Shown: positions 1 to 7,919 of the stretch, piece after piece
Numbering within the stretch: position 1 is the stretch's first letter
How the letters are laid out: the number at the start of each line of letters is the position of its first letter
Assembly: GCA_000436915.1 (NCBI GenBank)
Contig: HF994075.1
Span: 1 to 8,591, forward strand
Reading direction: 5' to 3'
From: Prevotella sp. CAG:1092
Lineage (GTDB): Bacteria; Bacteroidota; Bacteroidia; Bacteroidales; Bacteroidaceae
Length of the DNA stretch: 8,591 bases
Position numbers and translations under genes: made by a program
Notes under the pieces: generated by a model
What the model was told of the DNA's origin: nothing
Seen by the model: the letters and a program-made list of their open reading frames with translations, nothing else
Database searches by the model: none

Positions 1-3000
1 ACAAGCACAGCGCCAGACCGATAAACTTGACCGTGGTGTTATCGCCATGAAGGTGTCGGGAGGTGTGTACGTCAATTGGCGTATTCCTGCTGAGGAGTAT
101 TATGACGTTACCTACAACGTTTATCGCAATGGTGTGAAGCTCAACGACAAACCATTGACAGTTTCTAATTTCACCGACAAGTCTGGTACTCTTGCTAACA
201 CCTATACTGTTTCTGCCATTATCAAAGGTCAGGAACAGGCACAATGCAAGCCTGCTTCGGTATGGGCATCAAGCTATAAGGAGATTAAACTCAAGCACGA
301 CGGTATCAAGAGTACATTGGTTCCTAACGATGCTTGCTGTGCCGACCTCGATGGCGATGGCCAGCTCGATATGTTGATGAAGTTTGACAACGCAAACGAA
401 AGAGCTGCAGGATATCCTAAGGAAGGCTACCAAGGCGAATATAGCATCTTCGAGGCATTGAAGCTCGATGGCACCCGTTTGTGGTGGGTAAACTGCGGAC
501 CTAATATGGGTGACTTCCAAAACAATGAGCAGAATATCGTTGCCTACGACTGGGATGGTGACGGTAAGGCAGAAGTTGTGATGCGTGCTGCTGACGGCAC
601 TACTATCCATTGTGCTGATGGTTCTACATATGTTGTAGGCGATGCTTCGAAGAATTATCGTAGCGGCACCAAGAGCGGACAGTGGTTTATGTGTACAGGT
701 GCAGAATACCTTGTATATATGGACGGTGTAACAGGTAAGCCATACGAATGTAAAGAATATCCTTTGAAGAGACTCGAAGATGGAGAAACAAATCTTGATA
801 AAGCTTGGGGCGATGGTTATGGTCACCGCTGTACTAAGCATTTCTTCGGTGCTCCATATCTTGATGGCAAGAAGCCAAGCATCTTCCTTGCTCGCGGTAT
901 CTATACCCGTCATAAGATGATAGCCCTTGATGTAGACCCAGCAACACATACATTGAAGGAGCGTTGGCGCTGGTTTAATAACACCAATGGCCCTTGGAAG
1001 GGACAGGGATATCACAACTATGCTATTGCAGATGTTGATATGGACGGTCGCGATGAGATAGTATTCGGCTCGATGGTTATCGACGACAATGGTAAGGGAT
1101 TGTCTACCACAGGCTTCGGGCATGGAGATGCTCAGCATGTTGGCGACTTGAATCCATATATCCATGGACTTGAGCAGTTTGCCTGCAACGAGGATGAAGA
1201 AGGTTTCAACTATCGTGATGCTACAACCAGCAAGGTATATGCTTCGCAGTTGAAAGTGGGTAGTGATATCGGTCGCTGTATTTGTGGCAACTTTACCAAT
1301 AACGTCCCTGGATGCATCGGTTTTGCATACGGCAATCCTGTAAGTACTGTTGCTAATAAGGCATCTGCTGAACTCTCAGCTCCAGGTGTAGCTTATAACT
1401 TCAACATCTATTGGGATGGCGACCTGCTCTCAGAGACTTTCAACTATGTAGCAGGAAAGAATACTGAGGGTGGTATATATAAATATGGTCAGTCGGGTCC
1501 TATCTATACATGTCAAGGCTCATTGACTAACAACGATACTAAGGGTACACCATGCTATCAGGGCGATATCCTTGGCGACTGGCGTGAGGAGATTATCATG
1601 CGTACTGCTGACAACAACATCCGCATTTATTCTACTCCTACTCCTACAGAACATCGCAACTATAACCTTTGGTTCGATCATCAGTATCGCAACGCTATGG
1701 TATGGCAGATGTGTGGCTACAATCAGCCACCTCACGTAAGCTACTTCATGGGCGAACTCGAAGGTATCACTATAGCTCCTCCTCCATTGACTACAACTGG
1801 TAGAAAAGAAGTTGCTAACGGTGGAACTATCGGTTCAAGTCTTGATGGCGAGCATGTTCTCGTATTCGACAATGCAAATACCTCTGTTAAGATTGCTGAC
1901 GGTGCTAAGCCAAGCGTATTGACATTCAATGTTCCTACATGGGTACAAGGTTCTGCACCAAGCGAGGCTTCAGCAAAGAGCTATAAGATTACAACTACAA
2001 CTTATACTTGCACCGTTAATGGCGGTGGACTTGCTGGCGACGCACGTCTTGTTAAGCAGGGCGATGGTATCTTGACATTGCCAAAGGCTGACTTTAAGCA
2101 TACTGGCAATACTGATATCTGGGCAGGTGTTGTAAACTTCGATGGCACAATGCTCAACTCACCATTGTGGCTCAACCGCTTTGCTGAGCTTAACTCTAAT
2201 GGCGGTAAGTTTAGCAGCATCAAGATGGAATACGATGCTAAGCTTCGTCCAGGATGTGCCGACACTAAGGGTACTATCACTACAGATAACCTTAGCCTTG
2301 GCTTCGGCTCACGTGTAGTATTCGATATCTATGGCGACCTAAGCTCAGACTTCATTCAGGGCAAGGTGCTCAGTATCGAAACTAAGGATTGGAAGTTTGG
2401 ACCACAGTATCTAACACCAGTCTTTGAATTTAACAACCACGGCACCGATGGTCTTGCAGAAGGTAAGTACTTGTTGGCAACATTCGACAAGGTAGAAGGC
2501 GATGTTTCAGTTATCAAGCTCGAAGGTTTGGATAATACAAGAAAGTCTCACCTTGCTTTGGAAGGCAACAACCTATACCTCGTAGTAGAAGGCGTTCGCG
2601 ATGCCGCAACTGTAGTATGGACAGGTGCAGAGAGCAATACTTGGGATGTTGCTAATACCGAGAACTTCGCTATGGCATCTGATGCAACAAAGGCCAACTT
2701 CGTGAATGGCGATAAGGTGCTGTTCAACGACGATGCAGCGATAAAGAATGTAGTCCTCAACTCAGATATCGAGGCAGACAGCGTTATCTTTGACAATACA
2801 GCTGCTTACAACCTCAGCGGTGAGGGTGCTATCACAGGCAACACCGTATTGGTAAAGCGCGGAACTGGTACTACTACTATCCGCACCGACAATACATATA
2901 CTGGCGGTACACGCATCTCTGGTGGTGTGCTCAACGTAAATGCTTTGGCAAGCGATGTTAAGAACTCTGGTAACCTTGGTGCTAATGTGGTTTTGGCTAA

Positions 3001-4435
3001 TAAGATGGTTATAGAGAATGGAGCAACACTGCGTACTGCAGCTGCTGTGACAACAAACTCACCTATCAAGTTTGAAACAGAGGCAGGTGGTATCATTGAG
3101 AATCCAAACGATTTCACTGCCAATAAGACTCTCTCAGGTACTGTTGCGTATAAGAAGGGTGGTGGTACATTGATATTGACCAATAACAACACCTCGCTCA
3201 ATAAGCTCGTTGTTGTTGCAGGTACTGTAAAGAACCAAGCAATCACAATTCCTGCTCAGATGGTAGAACTCCAGGGTGGTACTTTGACAGAAAGTAGCTC
3301 AACAAGCTATGCAATCTCTGTAGCAAAGGGTAAGAGTGCTACATGGAACCTTGCAGAACGCAATTCTTATACCAATAAGATTACAGGCGAAGGTACTCTC
3401 TCTATCTACTGCCCATTGGTAAGTGGTGGTTCATGGATGGCTCCTCGTACTCATGTAAAGTGTAACATGTCGGAGTTTGAAGGTACTATCAAACCTCAGA
3501 TGCCTTATAAGGATAATCGTTTCACTCTTGACAATAGCTATGGTTTGCCAAAGGCAACTATGGATATCCCTGAGGGTATGGAAGTTCAGAACACTGGTAA
3601 GGTATTTGCTATCGGTAAGGTAACAGGAACTGGTGCGCTCGGTGGATTGGTTGACTTCGGTAACGGAGTTTCTGGTTACAACACATGGAAGGTTGGTAAC
3701 GAGACTAACTACAGATGGAGTGGTAAGGTCACTGGCACAAATACCGCCTTCGTGAAGATTGGTACAGGTAAACTTACTGCTGGTGCAGGCTGGGATAATA
3801 CAGGTAGCGTAAAGGTTGCAGAAGGTGAACTATGCTTGACTTCAGGCAATGTAATCGGTACTGGCGCAGTAACTGTTGACAAGGATGCACGCTTGAGTGG
3901 TGTTACAGGAACAACAGCTCTTACAAACTCTTCATTCACTATCAACGGTGAATTGGTAGTAGGTGCGTTCGCTAATGCTACTTCTGGTAAGATCAACTTC
4001 GGAGGTAAGAATGTTACCATCTCTTCTACAGGTAAGTATGTAGTAGGTAAGGGTTCATATAGCAACACTACTATCGAGAATGTGAATACTTTGACCATCA
4101 ATGGTACTATCGAGGTTGTGTTAGCTTCTTCATATACTCCTAAGGATGGTGATGTATTAACACTTTGGACAGCTAATCATTTTGCTGGAACTCCTAACTA
4201 CGTACTTCCTAACCTTCCACTCGGAATGGCATGGGATATGAGTAAGATTTCTGAAGGTAAGCTCACCATCGTTTCAGATCCTACAGCTATTGGTGTAGTT
4301 CCTTTCGGTGCAAAGTATGGTCACAATGATATCTACGACCTCAAGGGTCAGCTCGTTCGCAAGAATGCTACTTCAACCGAAGGTTTGCCAAGCGGTGTAT
4401 ACTTCCGCAATGGTAAGAAGATCGTTGTTAAGTAA
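1..4435 (+). CDS. Rhamnogalacturonan lyase, family PL11, with autotransporter-like repeats and a C-terminal sorting tail (5' end missing)
   Basis: The reading frame is open from base 2 to the stop TAA at 4433-4435, so the ATG at 47 is probably internal. The residues before it (QAQRQTDKLDRGVIA) look like the end of a signal peptide followed by the usual PL11 N-terminus (LDRGV..., SGGVYVNWR). Numbering from the Met at 47 gives 1462 residues. Residues 1-575 are the PL11 catalytic beta-propeller, with acidic calcium-type loops at 100-108 (DLDGDGQLD), 168-176 (DWDGDGKAE), 329-337 (DVDMDGRDE) and 507-515 (DILGDWREE). This family cleaves the rhamnose-galacturonate backbone of rhamnogalacturonan-I by beta-elimination. 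Residues 580-1410 are Gly/Thr/Asn/Val-rich beta-strand repeats of autotransporter type. Residues 1428-1462 resemble a type IX secretion sorting tail. Typical PL11 enzymes are about 600 residues, so over half of this protein is accessory. Family assignment is confident; endo versus exo action cannot be read from the sequence. Confidence 0.92.
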   Translation, partial: QAQRQTDKLDRGVIAMKVSGGVYVNWRIPAEEYYDVTYNVYRNGVKLNDKPLTVSNFTDKSGTLANTYTVSAIIKGQEQAQCKPASVWASSYKEIKLKHDGIKSTLVPNDACCADLDGDGQLDMLMKFDNANERAAGYPKEGYQGEYSIFEALKLDGTRLWWVNCGPNMGDFQNNEQNIVAYDWDGDGKAEVVMRAADGTTIHCADGSTYVVGDASKNYRSGTKSGQWFMCTGAEYLVYMDGVTGKPYECKEYPLKRLEDGETNLDKAWGDGYGHRCTKHFFGAPYLDGKKPSIFLARGIYTRHKMIALDVDPATHTLKERWRWFNNTNGPWKGQGYHNYAIADVDMDGRDEIVFGSMVIDDNGKGLSTTGFGHGDAQHVGDLNPYIHGLEQFACNEDEEGFNYRDATTSKVYASQLKVGSDIGRCICGNFTNNVPGCIGFAYGNPVSTVANKASAELSAPGVAYNFNIYWDGDLLSETFNYVAGKNTEGGIYKYGQSGPIYTCQGSLTNNDTKGTPCYQGDILGDWREEIIMRTADNNIRIYSTPTPTEHRNYNLWFDHQYRNAMVWQMCGYNQPPHVSYFMGELEGITIAPPPLTTTGRKEVANGGTIGSSLDGEHVLVFDNANTSVKIADGAKPSVLTFNVPTWVQGSAPSEASAKSYKITTTTYTCTVNGGGLAGDARLVKQGDGILTLPKADFKHTGNTDIWAGVVNFDGTMLNSPLWLNRFAELNSNGGKFSSIKMEYDAKLRPGCADTKGTITTDNLSLGFGSRVVFDIYGDLSSDFIQGKVLSIETKDWKFGPQYLTPVFEFNNHGTDGLAEGKYLLATFDKVEGDVSVIKLEGLDNTRKSHLALEGNNLYLVVEGVRDAATVVWTGAESNTWDVANTENFAMASDATKANFVNGDKVLFNDDAAIKNVVLNSDIEADSVIFDNTAAYNLSGEGAITGNTVLVKRGTGTTTIRTDNTYTGGTRISGGVLNVNALASDVKNSGNLGANVVLANKMVIENGATLRTAAAVTTNSPIKFETEAGGIIENPNDFTANKTLSGTVAYKKGGGTLILTNNNTSLNKLVVVAGTVKNQAITIPAQMVELQGGTLTESSSTSYAISVAKGKSATWNLAERNSYTNKITGEGTLSIYCPLVSGGSWMAPRTHVKCNMSEFEGTIKPQMPYKDNRFTLDNSYGLPKATMDIPEGMEVQNTGKVFAIGKVTGTGALGGLVDFGNGVSGYNTWKVGNETNYRWSGKVTGTNTAFVKIGTGKLTAGAGWDNTGSVKVAEGELCLTSGNVIGTGAVTVDKDARLSGVTGTTALTNSSFTINGELVVGAFANATSGKINFGGKNVTISSTGKYVVGKGSYSNTTIENVNTLTINGTIEVVLASSYTPKDGDVLTLWTANHFAGTPNYVLPNLPLGMAWDMSKISEGKLTIVSDPTAIGVVPFGAKYGHNDIYDLKGQLVRKNATSTEGLPSGVYFRNGKKIVVK
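2045..3844 (+). repeat. Four autotransporter-associated beta-strand (PATR-like) repeats within the PL11 protein
   Basis: Four units of about 33 residues share the pattern xLVKxGxGxLTL...(N/T)xYTGxTxIxxGxLxV, known from autotransporter passenger domains. They lie at residues 667-700 (RLVKQGDGILTL, bases 2045-2146), 934-966 (VLVKRGTGTTTI then NTYTGGTRISGGVLNV, 2846-2944), 1033-1065 (VAYKKGGGTLIL, 3143-3241) and 1234-1266 (AFVKIGTGKLTA, 3746-3844). Unit 2 is the closest to consensus; units 3 and 4 have lost the YTGGT turn. The spacing is irregular (about 267, 99 and 201 residues), so these are not tandem DNA repeats but repeated motifs inside a longer beta-rich region, probably a beta-helix stalk or substrate-binding surface. 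The function is inferred; the pattern is visible directly. Confidence 0.75.
4148..4273 (+). other. Pre-anchor motif resembling the region before PEP-CTERM tails
   Basis: Residues 1368-1409 of the PL11 protein read GDVLTLWTA, then LPNLPLGMAWDMSKISEGKL. The pattern GDxLxLW...LPxLPxGxxWDxSxxxxGxLxV is familiar from the end of autotransporter-repeat proteins, including those that finish in a PEP-CTERM anchor. Here it is followed by a type IX-like tail. The likeness is from recalled family patterns, not a search. Confidence 0.55.
4328..4432 (+). other. C-terminal type IX secretion (Por) sorting tail of the PL11 protein
   Basis: The last 35 residues contain IYDLKGQLV, then a short linker, LPSGVYF and the end RNGKKIVVK. 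This matches the type A sorting domain pattern (V/I-Y-D-xx-G-xx-V ... LxxGxYxxxxGKKxVxK) that directs Bacteroidota proteins through the outer membrane by the type IX system. It implies a cell-surface or secreted lyase if the host has that system, which this window cannot show. Confidence 0.72.
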
Positions 4436-4459
4436 CTTGTAATTTACTGTATATCTATT

Positions 4460-4494
4460 AAAGAGCCTGTTCTCTAAGGGGAATGGGCTCTTTT
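4460..4494 (+). terminator. Rho-independent terminator after the PL11 gene
   Basis: AAAGAGCC (4460-4467) pairs perfectly with GGCTCTTT (4486-4493), and the stem can be extended inward through wobble pairs (TGTTC with GAATG). Four T residues end the structure at 4491-4494. It starts 24 bases after the PL11 stop, before the GH2 promoter, so it separates the two genes. The T-tract is short. Confidence 0.75.
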
Positions 4495-4551
4495 CGTATA
4501 AAATTCCTATTTTTCATGTCCTTTTTACTCGGAAGATATCACGATCTATGT

Positions 4552-4559
4552 TAACTTTG
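4552..4559 (+). promoter_or_regulatory. Bacteroidota-type -7 promoter box for the GH2 gene
   Basis: TAACTTTG fits the Bacteroidota -7 consensus TAnnTTTG and lies 34 bases before the GH2 ATG, giving a predicted leader of roughly 30 bases. A clear -33 TTTG is missing; the nearest candidate is TTTTTA at 4522-4527, which is slightly too far upstream. The weak -33 suggests an activator may be needed (inference). Confidence 0.55.
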
Positions 4560-4593
4560 CAAATGAAAACAGAAAAACAATCGATTTTCAGAT

Positions 4594-7500
4594 ATGACAA
4601 ACGCTATTAAACTAATTAAACAAACACTTTGTGTTGTAATTATGCTATTACCTTTCTTGGGTATATCTGCATCTACACGTCAAAAGCTAAACTTCAATAG
4701 TGATTGGCGCCTCCATATCGGCGATATGGAAAATGGTGAAGCTGTATCAGTGGATGATGCTGCATGGTATAAGGTGACATTGCCTCGCGCATGGAATGAT
4801 GGTGAGGCATATAAGGTGCCTTGTCACGACTTGTCAGATACCGTGGTATGGTATCGCAAGCATTTCAATGTAGAAGAAATTCAAGACAAGAAATATTTCG
4901 TTGAGTTCGAAGGTGTGCGCTTCGGTGCCGACTTCTATCTCAATGGTCATCATCTCGGACTATCAGAGAATGGTGTTATGGCAAGCGGCTACGACCTTAC
5001 ACCTTATATAATAAAAGGTGAAAATGTGATGGCTGTTCGTGTAGACAACAGTTGGACATATAGAGAGCGTGCTACTAATAGCCGCTACCAGTGGAACAGT
5101 AAGAATTTTAATGCCAACTATGGTGGCATACCAAAGAATGTGTGGTTGCATATTACTGGTACTGTATATCAGACATTGCCTCTATATAGCAACCTCGGAA
5201 CTACTGGTACATATATATATGGTTCCGACTTCGATATTCCAGGTCGTAAGATGCAACTCAATGTGGAGGCTGAGGTAAAGAACGATGGAAAGACTCCACG
5301 TACCTTTAATCTGCATACCGAACTCGTTGATGCCGATGGTAAGACTGTTGCGTATATGGATGGCAACAGAGTAACTCTGAAGCCAGGAGAAAAGACAGTT
5401 GTTACTGCCGATGGTATGCTAAGCAATGTTCATTTCTGGAGTTGGGGCTATGGCTATCTATATACCGTGAAGACATTCCTCGTAGATAATACCGGTAAGG
5501 AGATTGATGAGGTCGTTACTCGCACAGGTTTCCGTAAGACTAAGTTTGCAGAAGGCAAGGTGTGGCTCAACGACCGTGTTATAATGATGCACGGATATGC
5601 TCAGCGCACAAGCAATGAGTGGCCATACGTAGGTATGAGTGTGCCTGCATGGTTGAGCGACTATAGCAACAATCTGCAGGTGGAGTCGGGAAGCAACTTA
5701 GTTAGATGGATGCACGTAACACCTTGGAAGCAAGATATAGAGAGTTGCGACCGTGTGGGTCTTATCCAAGCAATGCCTGCAGGCGATGCAGAGAAAGACG
5801 TAGAAGGCAGAAGATGGGAACAGCGTGTGCTGTTGATGCGCGATGCTATCATCTACAATCGCAACAATCCAAGTATCCTCTTCTATGAGGGTGGCAACGA
5901 GAGTATCAGCCGCGAGCATATGATAGAGCTTAAAGCTATACGTGATAAATATGATCCTAACGGAGGTAGAGCCATCGGTAGTCGTGAGATGTTGGACATC
6001 GACGAGGCTGAATATGGTGGCGAAATGCTATATGTAAACAAGAGCCATAAGCACCCTATGTGGCAGATGGAATATCATCGCGATGAAGGCTTGAGAAAAT
6101 ATTGGGATGAATACAGCTATCCTTTCCATAAGGAAGGCGACGGACCTTTATATCGTGGAAAGCCTGCTAAGGAATATAACCATAATATGGATATCTTTGC
6201 TAAGTCGATGGTGGAGCGTTGGTACGACTACTATCTGGAGCGTCCAGGTACAGGCAAACGAGTTAATTCAGGAGGTGCTAAGATTGTTTTCTCGGATACC
6301 AATACCCATTGGCGTGGCGAGGTAAACTACCGCACAAGCGGTGTTACAGATGCTATGCGTATACCAAAGGATGCTTTCTATGCACATAAGGTGATGTGGG
6401 ATGGATGGGTTACTCCTGAGCGTGACAATACATATATCGTTGGTCACTGGAACTACGACAAGGGTGTGAAGAAACCTGTATATGTTGTTTCTACTGGCGA
6501 TAGCGTTGCTCTCTACCTTAATGGTAAGGCATTGGCGGCAGGCAAGCGTTCTTATGAGTATCTATATACTTTCGACAATGTGGCTTACGAACCAGGCAAA
6601 CTCGAGGCTGTTAGCTATCGTGGTGGCAAAGAGATTTCACGATATGCTATAGAAACAGTGGGAGAACCATATAAGATAAAGCTCACTACAATAGAAAACC
6701 CAGAAGGTTTCAAGGCTGATGGTGCCGACTTGGCATTGGTGCAGATAGAAGTTGTAGACAAGCAAGGTCGTCGCTGTCCATTAGACAACCGTATGATAGA
6801 CCTTCATCTATGGGGCGAAGGCAAGTTGCTTGGCGGTATTGCTACTCCTATAACCAAAAATGCCTACAAGGCTGAGGGTAAGAAGAATGCCGAGAATGGT
6901 AAGGAAGGTATGCTCGATGGTCCACAGACTGTTTCAACATTTACCAACTTCATTGGCGAATCTTCATTGCCTGTAGAGTGTGGTGTAAACAGAGTGTTGG
7001 TTAGAAGCACCGTTAATGCAGGTGAGATTAATCTAACAGCAGCTGCTAAAGGTCTTGCTCCTGTCACCATCACCATGCACACATCGGCTATCGATACCCG
7101 TAATGGTGTGAGCACATACAACCCTTCGTTGACTCTGAAGTCTGTTCTCACTCGTGGTGAGACACCTTCAACTCCTTCATATAAGGATGTATCAACATCT
7201 GTAGATATCGTTTCAGCCAAGGCTGGCTCTAACCAAAAGAATATTGTAAACTCATACGATGACAACGAACTCTCGGAATGGAAGAGCGATGGCAACAAGG
7301 AGAATGCATGGGCGACTTATACCTTCGCAAAGAAGGAAAAGGTTGACGAGGTAGTGATAAAGCTCACAGGTTGGCGCAACAAATGCTATCCTTTAGCAAT
7401 ATATTCGGGCAAGAAGCTGCTATGGAAAGGTATGACATACGCCACACTCGGCTATGTTCACATTCCTCTTAGCAAGGTCGTTGCCACTAAGGATATGACA

Positions 7501-7653
7501 ATAAAGATGCTTGCACCTTCTATAGACAGCAATGCCTTTGGCGATACCAAGGAGTTGGCTGGTGGCAATGCTGGCGAACTTGATAGATTCGTGAGCAAGA
7601 AGGGTAAAGTGGACTTGCGAATTGTGGAAGTAGAGTTCCATAAGTCGTTGTAA
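4594..7653 (+). CDS. Exported glycoside hydrolase family 2, beta-galactosidase type, with DUF4982-like and discoidin-like C-terminal domains
   Basis: This is a complete 1019-residue protein. Residues 1-26 are a signal peptide (Lys at 6 and 9, hydrophobic TLCVVIMLLPFLGI) without a lipobox cysteine at the cleavage site. Domains in order: GH2 sugar-binding jelly-roll (about 30-190), Ig-like (about 215-315), TIM barrel (about 316-615), DUF4982-like (about 625-690), Ig/Big-like (about 695-830), a Thr/Ser-rich linker, and an F5/8-type discoidin-like domain (about 868-1018). Glu436 in FYEGGNES is the expected acid/base and Glu493 in WQMEYHRDEG the expected nucleophile, 57 residues apart. Family members release terminal sugars with retention, usually beta-galactose but sometimes glucuronate, mannose or arabinose, so the substrate is open. 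Next to a PL11 lyase, galactan side chains of rhamnogalacturonan-I are a sensible guess. There is no sorting tail, so it is probably periplasmic. The start ATG follows a -7 box and has no Shine-Dalgarno sequence, which is normal for this phylum. Confidence 0.92.
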   Translation: MTNAIKLIKQTLCVVIMLLPFLGISASTRQKLNFNSDWRLHIGDMENGEAVSVDDAAWYKVTLPRAWNDGEAYKVPCHDLSDTVVWYRKHFNVEEIQDKKYFVEFEGVRFGADFYLNGHHLGLSENGVMASGYDLTPYIIKGENVMAVRVDNSWTYRERATNSRYQWNSKNFNANYGGIPKNVWLHITGTVYQTLPLYSNLGTTGTYIYGSDFDIPGRKMQLNVEAEVKNDGKTPRTFNLHTELVDADGKTVAYMDGNRVTLKPGEKTVVTADGMLSNVHFWSWGYGYLYTVKTFLVDNTGKEIDEVVTRTGFRKTKFAEGKVWLNDRVIMMHGYAQRTSNEWPYVGMSVPAWLSDYSNNLQVESGSNLVRWMHVTPWKQDIESCDRVGLIQAMPAGDAEKDVEGRRWEQRVLLMRDAIIYNRNNPSILFYEGGNESISREHMIELKAIRDKYDPNGGRAIGSREMLDIDEAEYGGEMLYVNKSHKHPMWQMEYHRDEGLRKYWDEYSYPFHKEGDGPLYRGKPAKEYNHNMDIFAKSMVERWYDYYLERPGTGKRVNSGGAKIVFSDTNTHWRGEVNYRTSGVTDAMRIPKDAFYAHKVMWDGWVTPERDNTYIVGHWNYDKGVKKPVYVVSTGDSVALYLNGKALAAGKRSYEYLYTFDNVAYEPGKLEAVSYRGGKEISRYAIETVGEPYKIKLTTIENPEGFKADGADLALVQIEVVDKQGRRCPLDNRMIDLHLWGEGKLLGGIATPITKNAYKAEGKKNAENGKEGMLDGPQTVSTFTNFIGESSLPVECGVNRVLVRSTVNAGEINLTAAAKGLAPVTITMHTSAIDTRNGVSTYNPSLTLKSVLTRGETPSTPSYKDVSTSVDIVSAKAGSNQKNIVNSYDDNELSEWKSDGNKENAWATYTFAKKEKVDEVVIKLTGWRNKCYPLAIYSGKKLLWKGMTYATLGYVHIPLSKVVATKDMTIKMLAPSIDSNAFGDTKELAGGNAGELDRFVSKKGKVDLRIVEVEFHKSL

Positions 7654-7746
7654 GCATAACGAGTATTACCATAATTCATGTTTCATAAGTAGATTAAAGT
7701 AATCAAAATAAGATTATTTATTTTAGTAGAAAATGTTAGGTGATTA

Positions 7747-7784
7747 AATTGGGTGGGACAGTGATGTTCTGCCCAATTGTTTTT
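7747..7784 (+). terminator. Rho-independent terminator after the GH2 gene
   Basis: AATTGGGTGGGACA (7747-7760) pairs with TGTTCTGCCCAATT (7765-7778) in a 14-base-pair stem that includes three G-T wobbles, with a GTGA loop, followed by GTTTTTA. It is 93 bases after the GH2 stop codon and should end that transcript. The right arm also starts after an A-poor flank, so I assign it to the plus strand only. Confidence 0.82.
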
Positions 7785-7818
7785 ATTATAGCTTTAACTT
7801 CTATATATAGCTAATAAT

Positions 7819-7896
7819 AGAAAAGTTTTAGGATGATTCGTCCTAAAAGTATATAAAAACGGAAAGTTTTAGGATAAATCGTCCTAAAACTTTTCT
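7819..7896. repeat. Nested palindrome: long inverted repeat whose two arms are each palindromes
   Basis: The arms at 7819-7848 and 7867-7896 are 30 bases each, separated by 18 bases; they are complementary at 27 of 30 positions, and two of the remaining three are G-T wobbles. Each arm also contains its own palindrome TTTTAGGA-N7-TCCTAAAA (7826-7848 and 7867-7889), so the two palindromes are also direct repeats 41 bases apart (24 of 27 bases identical over 7822-7848 and 7863-7889). The DNA or RNA could fold as two small hairpins or one long one. It lies after the GH2 terminator and upstream of the esterase promoter. Candidates are a paired operator, a REP/BIME-like extragenic repeat, a small MITE remnant or a second terminator; I cannot choose between them from one copy of the locus. 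Confidence 0.85.
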
Positions 7897-7919
7897 AAAT
7901 AAATTAGTTTATCTGGATG

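Noticed and set aside
47..49. ATG at 47 as the real start of the PL11 gene
   Set aside because: The frame stays open to the left edge, and residues before the Met (LDRGV) belong to the conserved PL11 N-terminus; starting at 47 would also leave no signal peptide.
269..1165. 298-codon open frame on the minus strand inside the PL11 gene, the longest of several antisense frames (also at 2806-3246 and 6864-7298)
   Set aside because: They lie wholly within strongly supported plus-strand genes, lack recognisable domains, have unnatural composition (Cys, Ile, Val and Ser runs), and are explained by codon bias of the sense gene.
4563..4610. Tiny frame of 15 codons (MKTEKQSIF...) overlapping the GH2 start, possible leader peptide
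   Set aside because: Its ATG falls at or before the predicted transcription start, it is not preceded by any initiation signal, and it has no Trp/His-like attenuator runs.
7705..7724. AAAATAA/TTATTTT inverted repeat after the GH2 gene
   Set aside because: The stem has only A-T pairs in an AT-rich stretch, so it is unstable and expected by chance; the true terminator is 23 bases further on.
7819..7896. Two direct repeats 41 bases apart considered as a minimal CRISPR array
   Set aside because: Only two copies, each strongly palindromic, with a spacer of about 14 bases that is too short, and no cas genes nearby.
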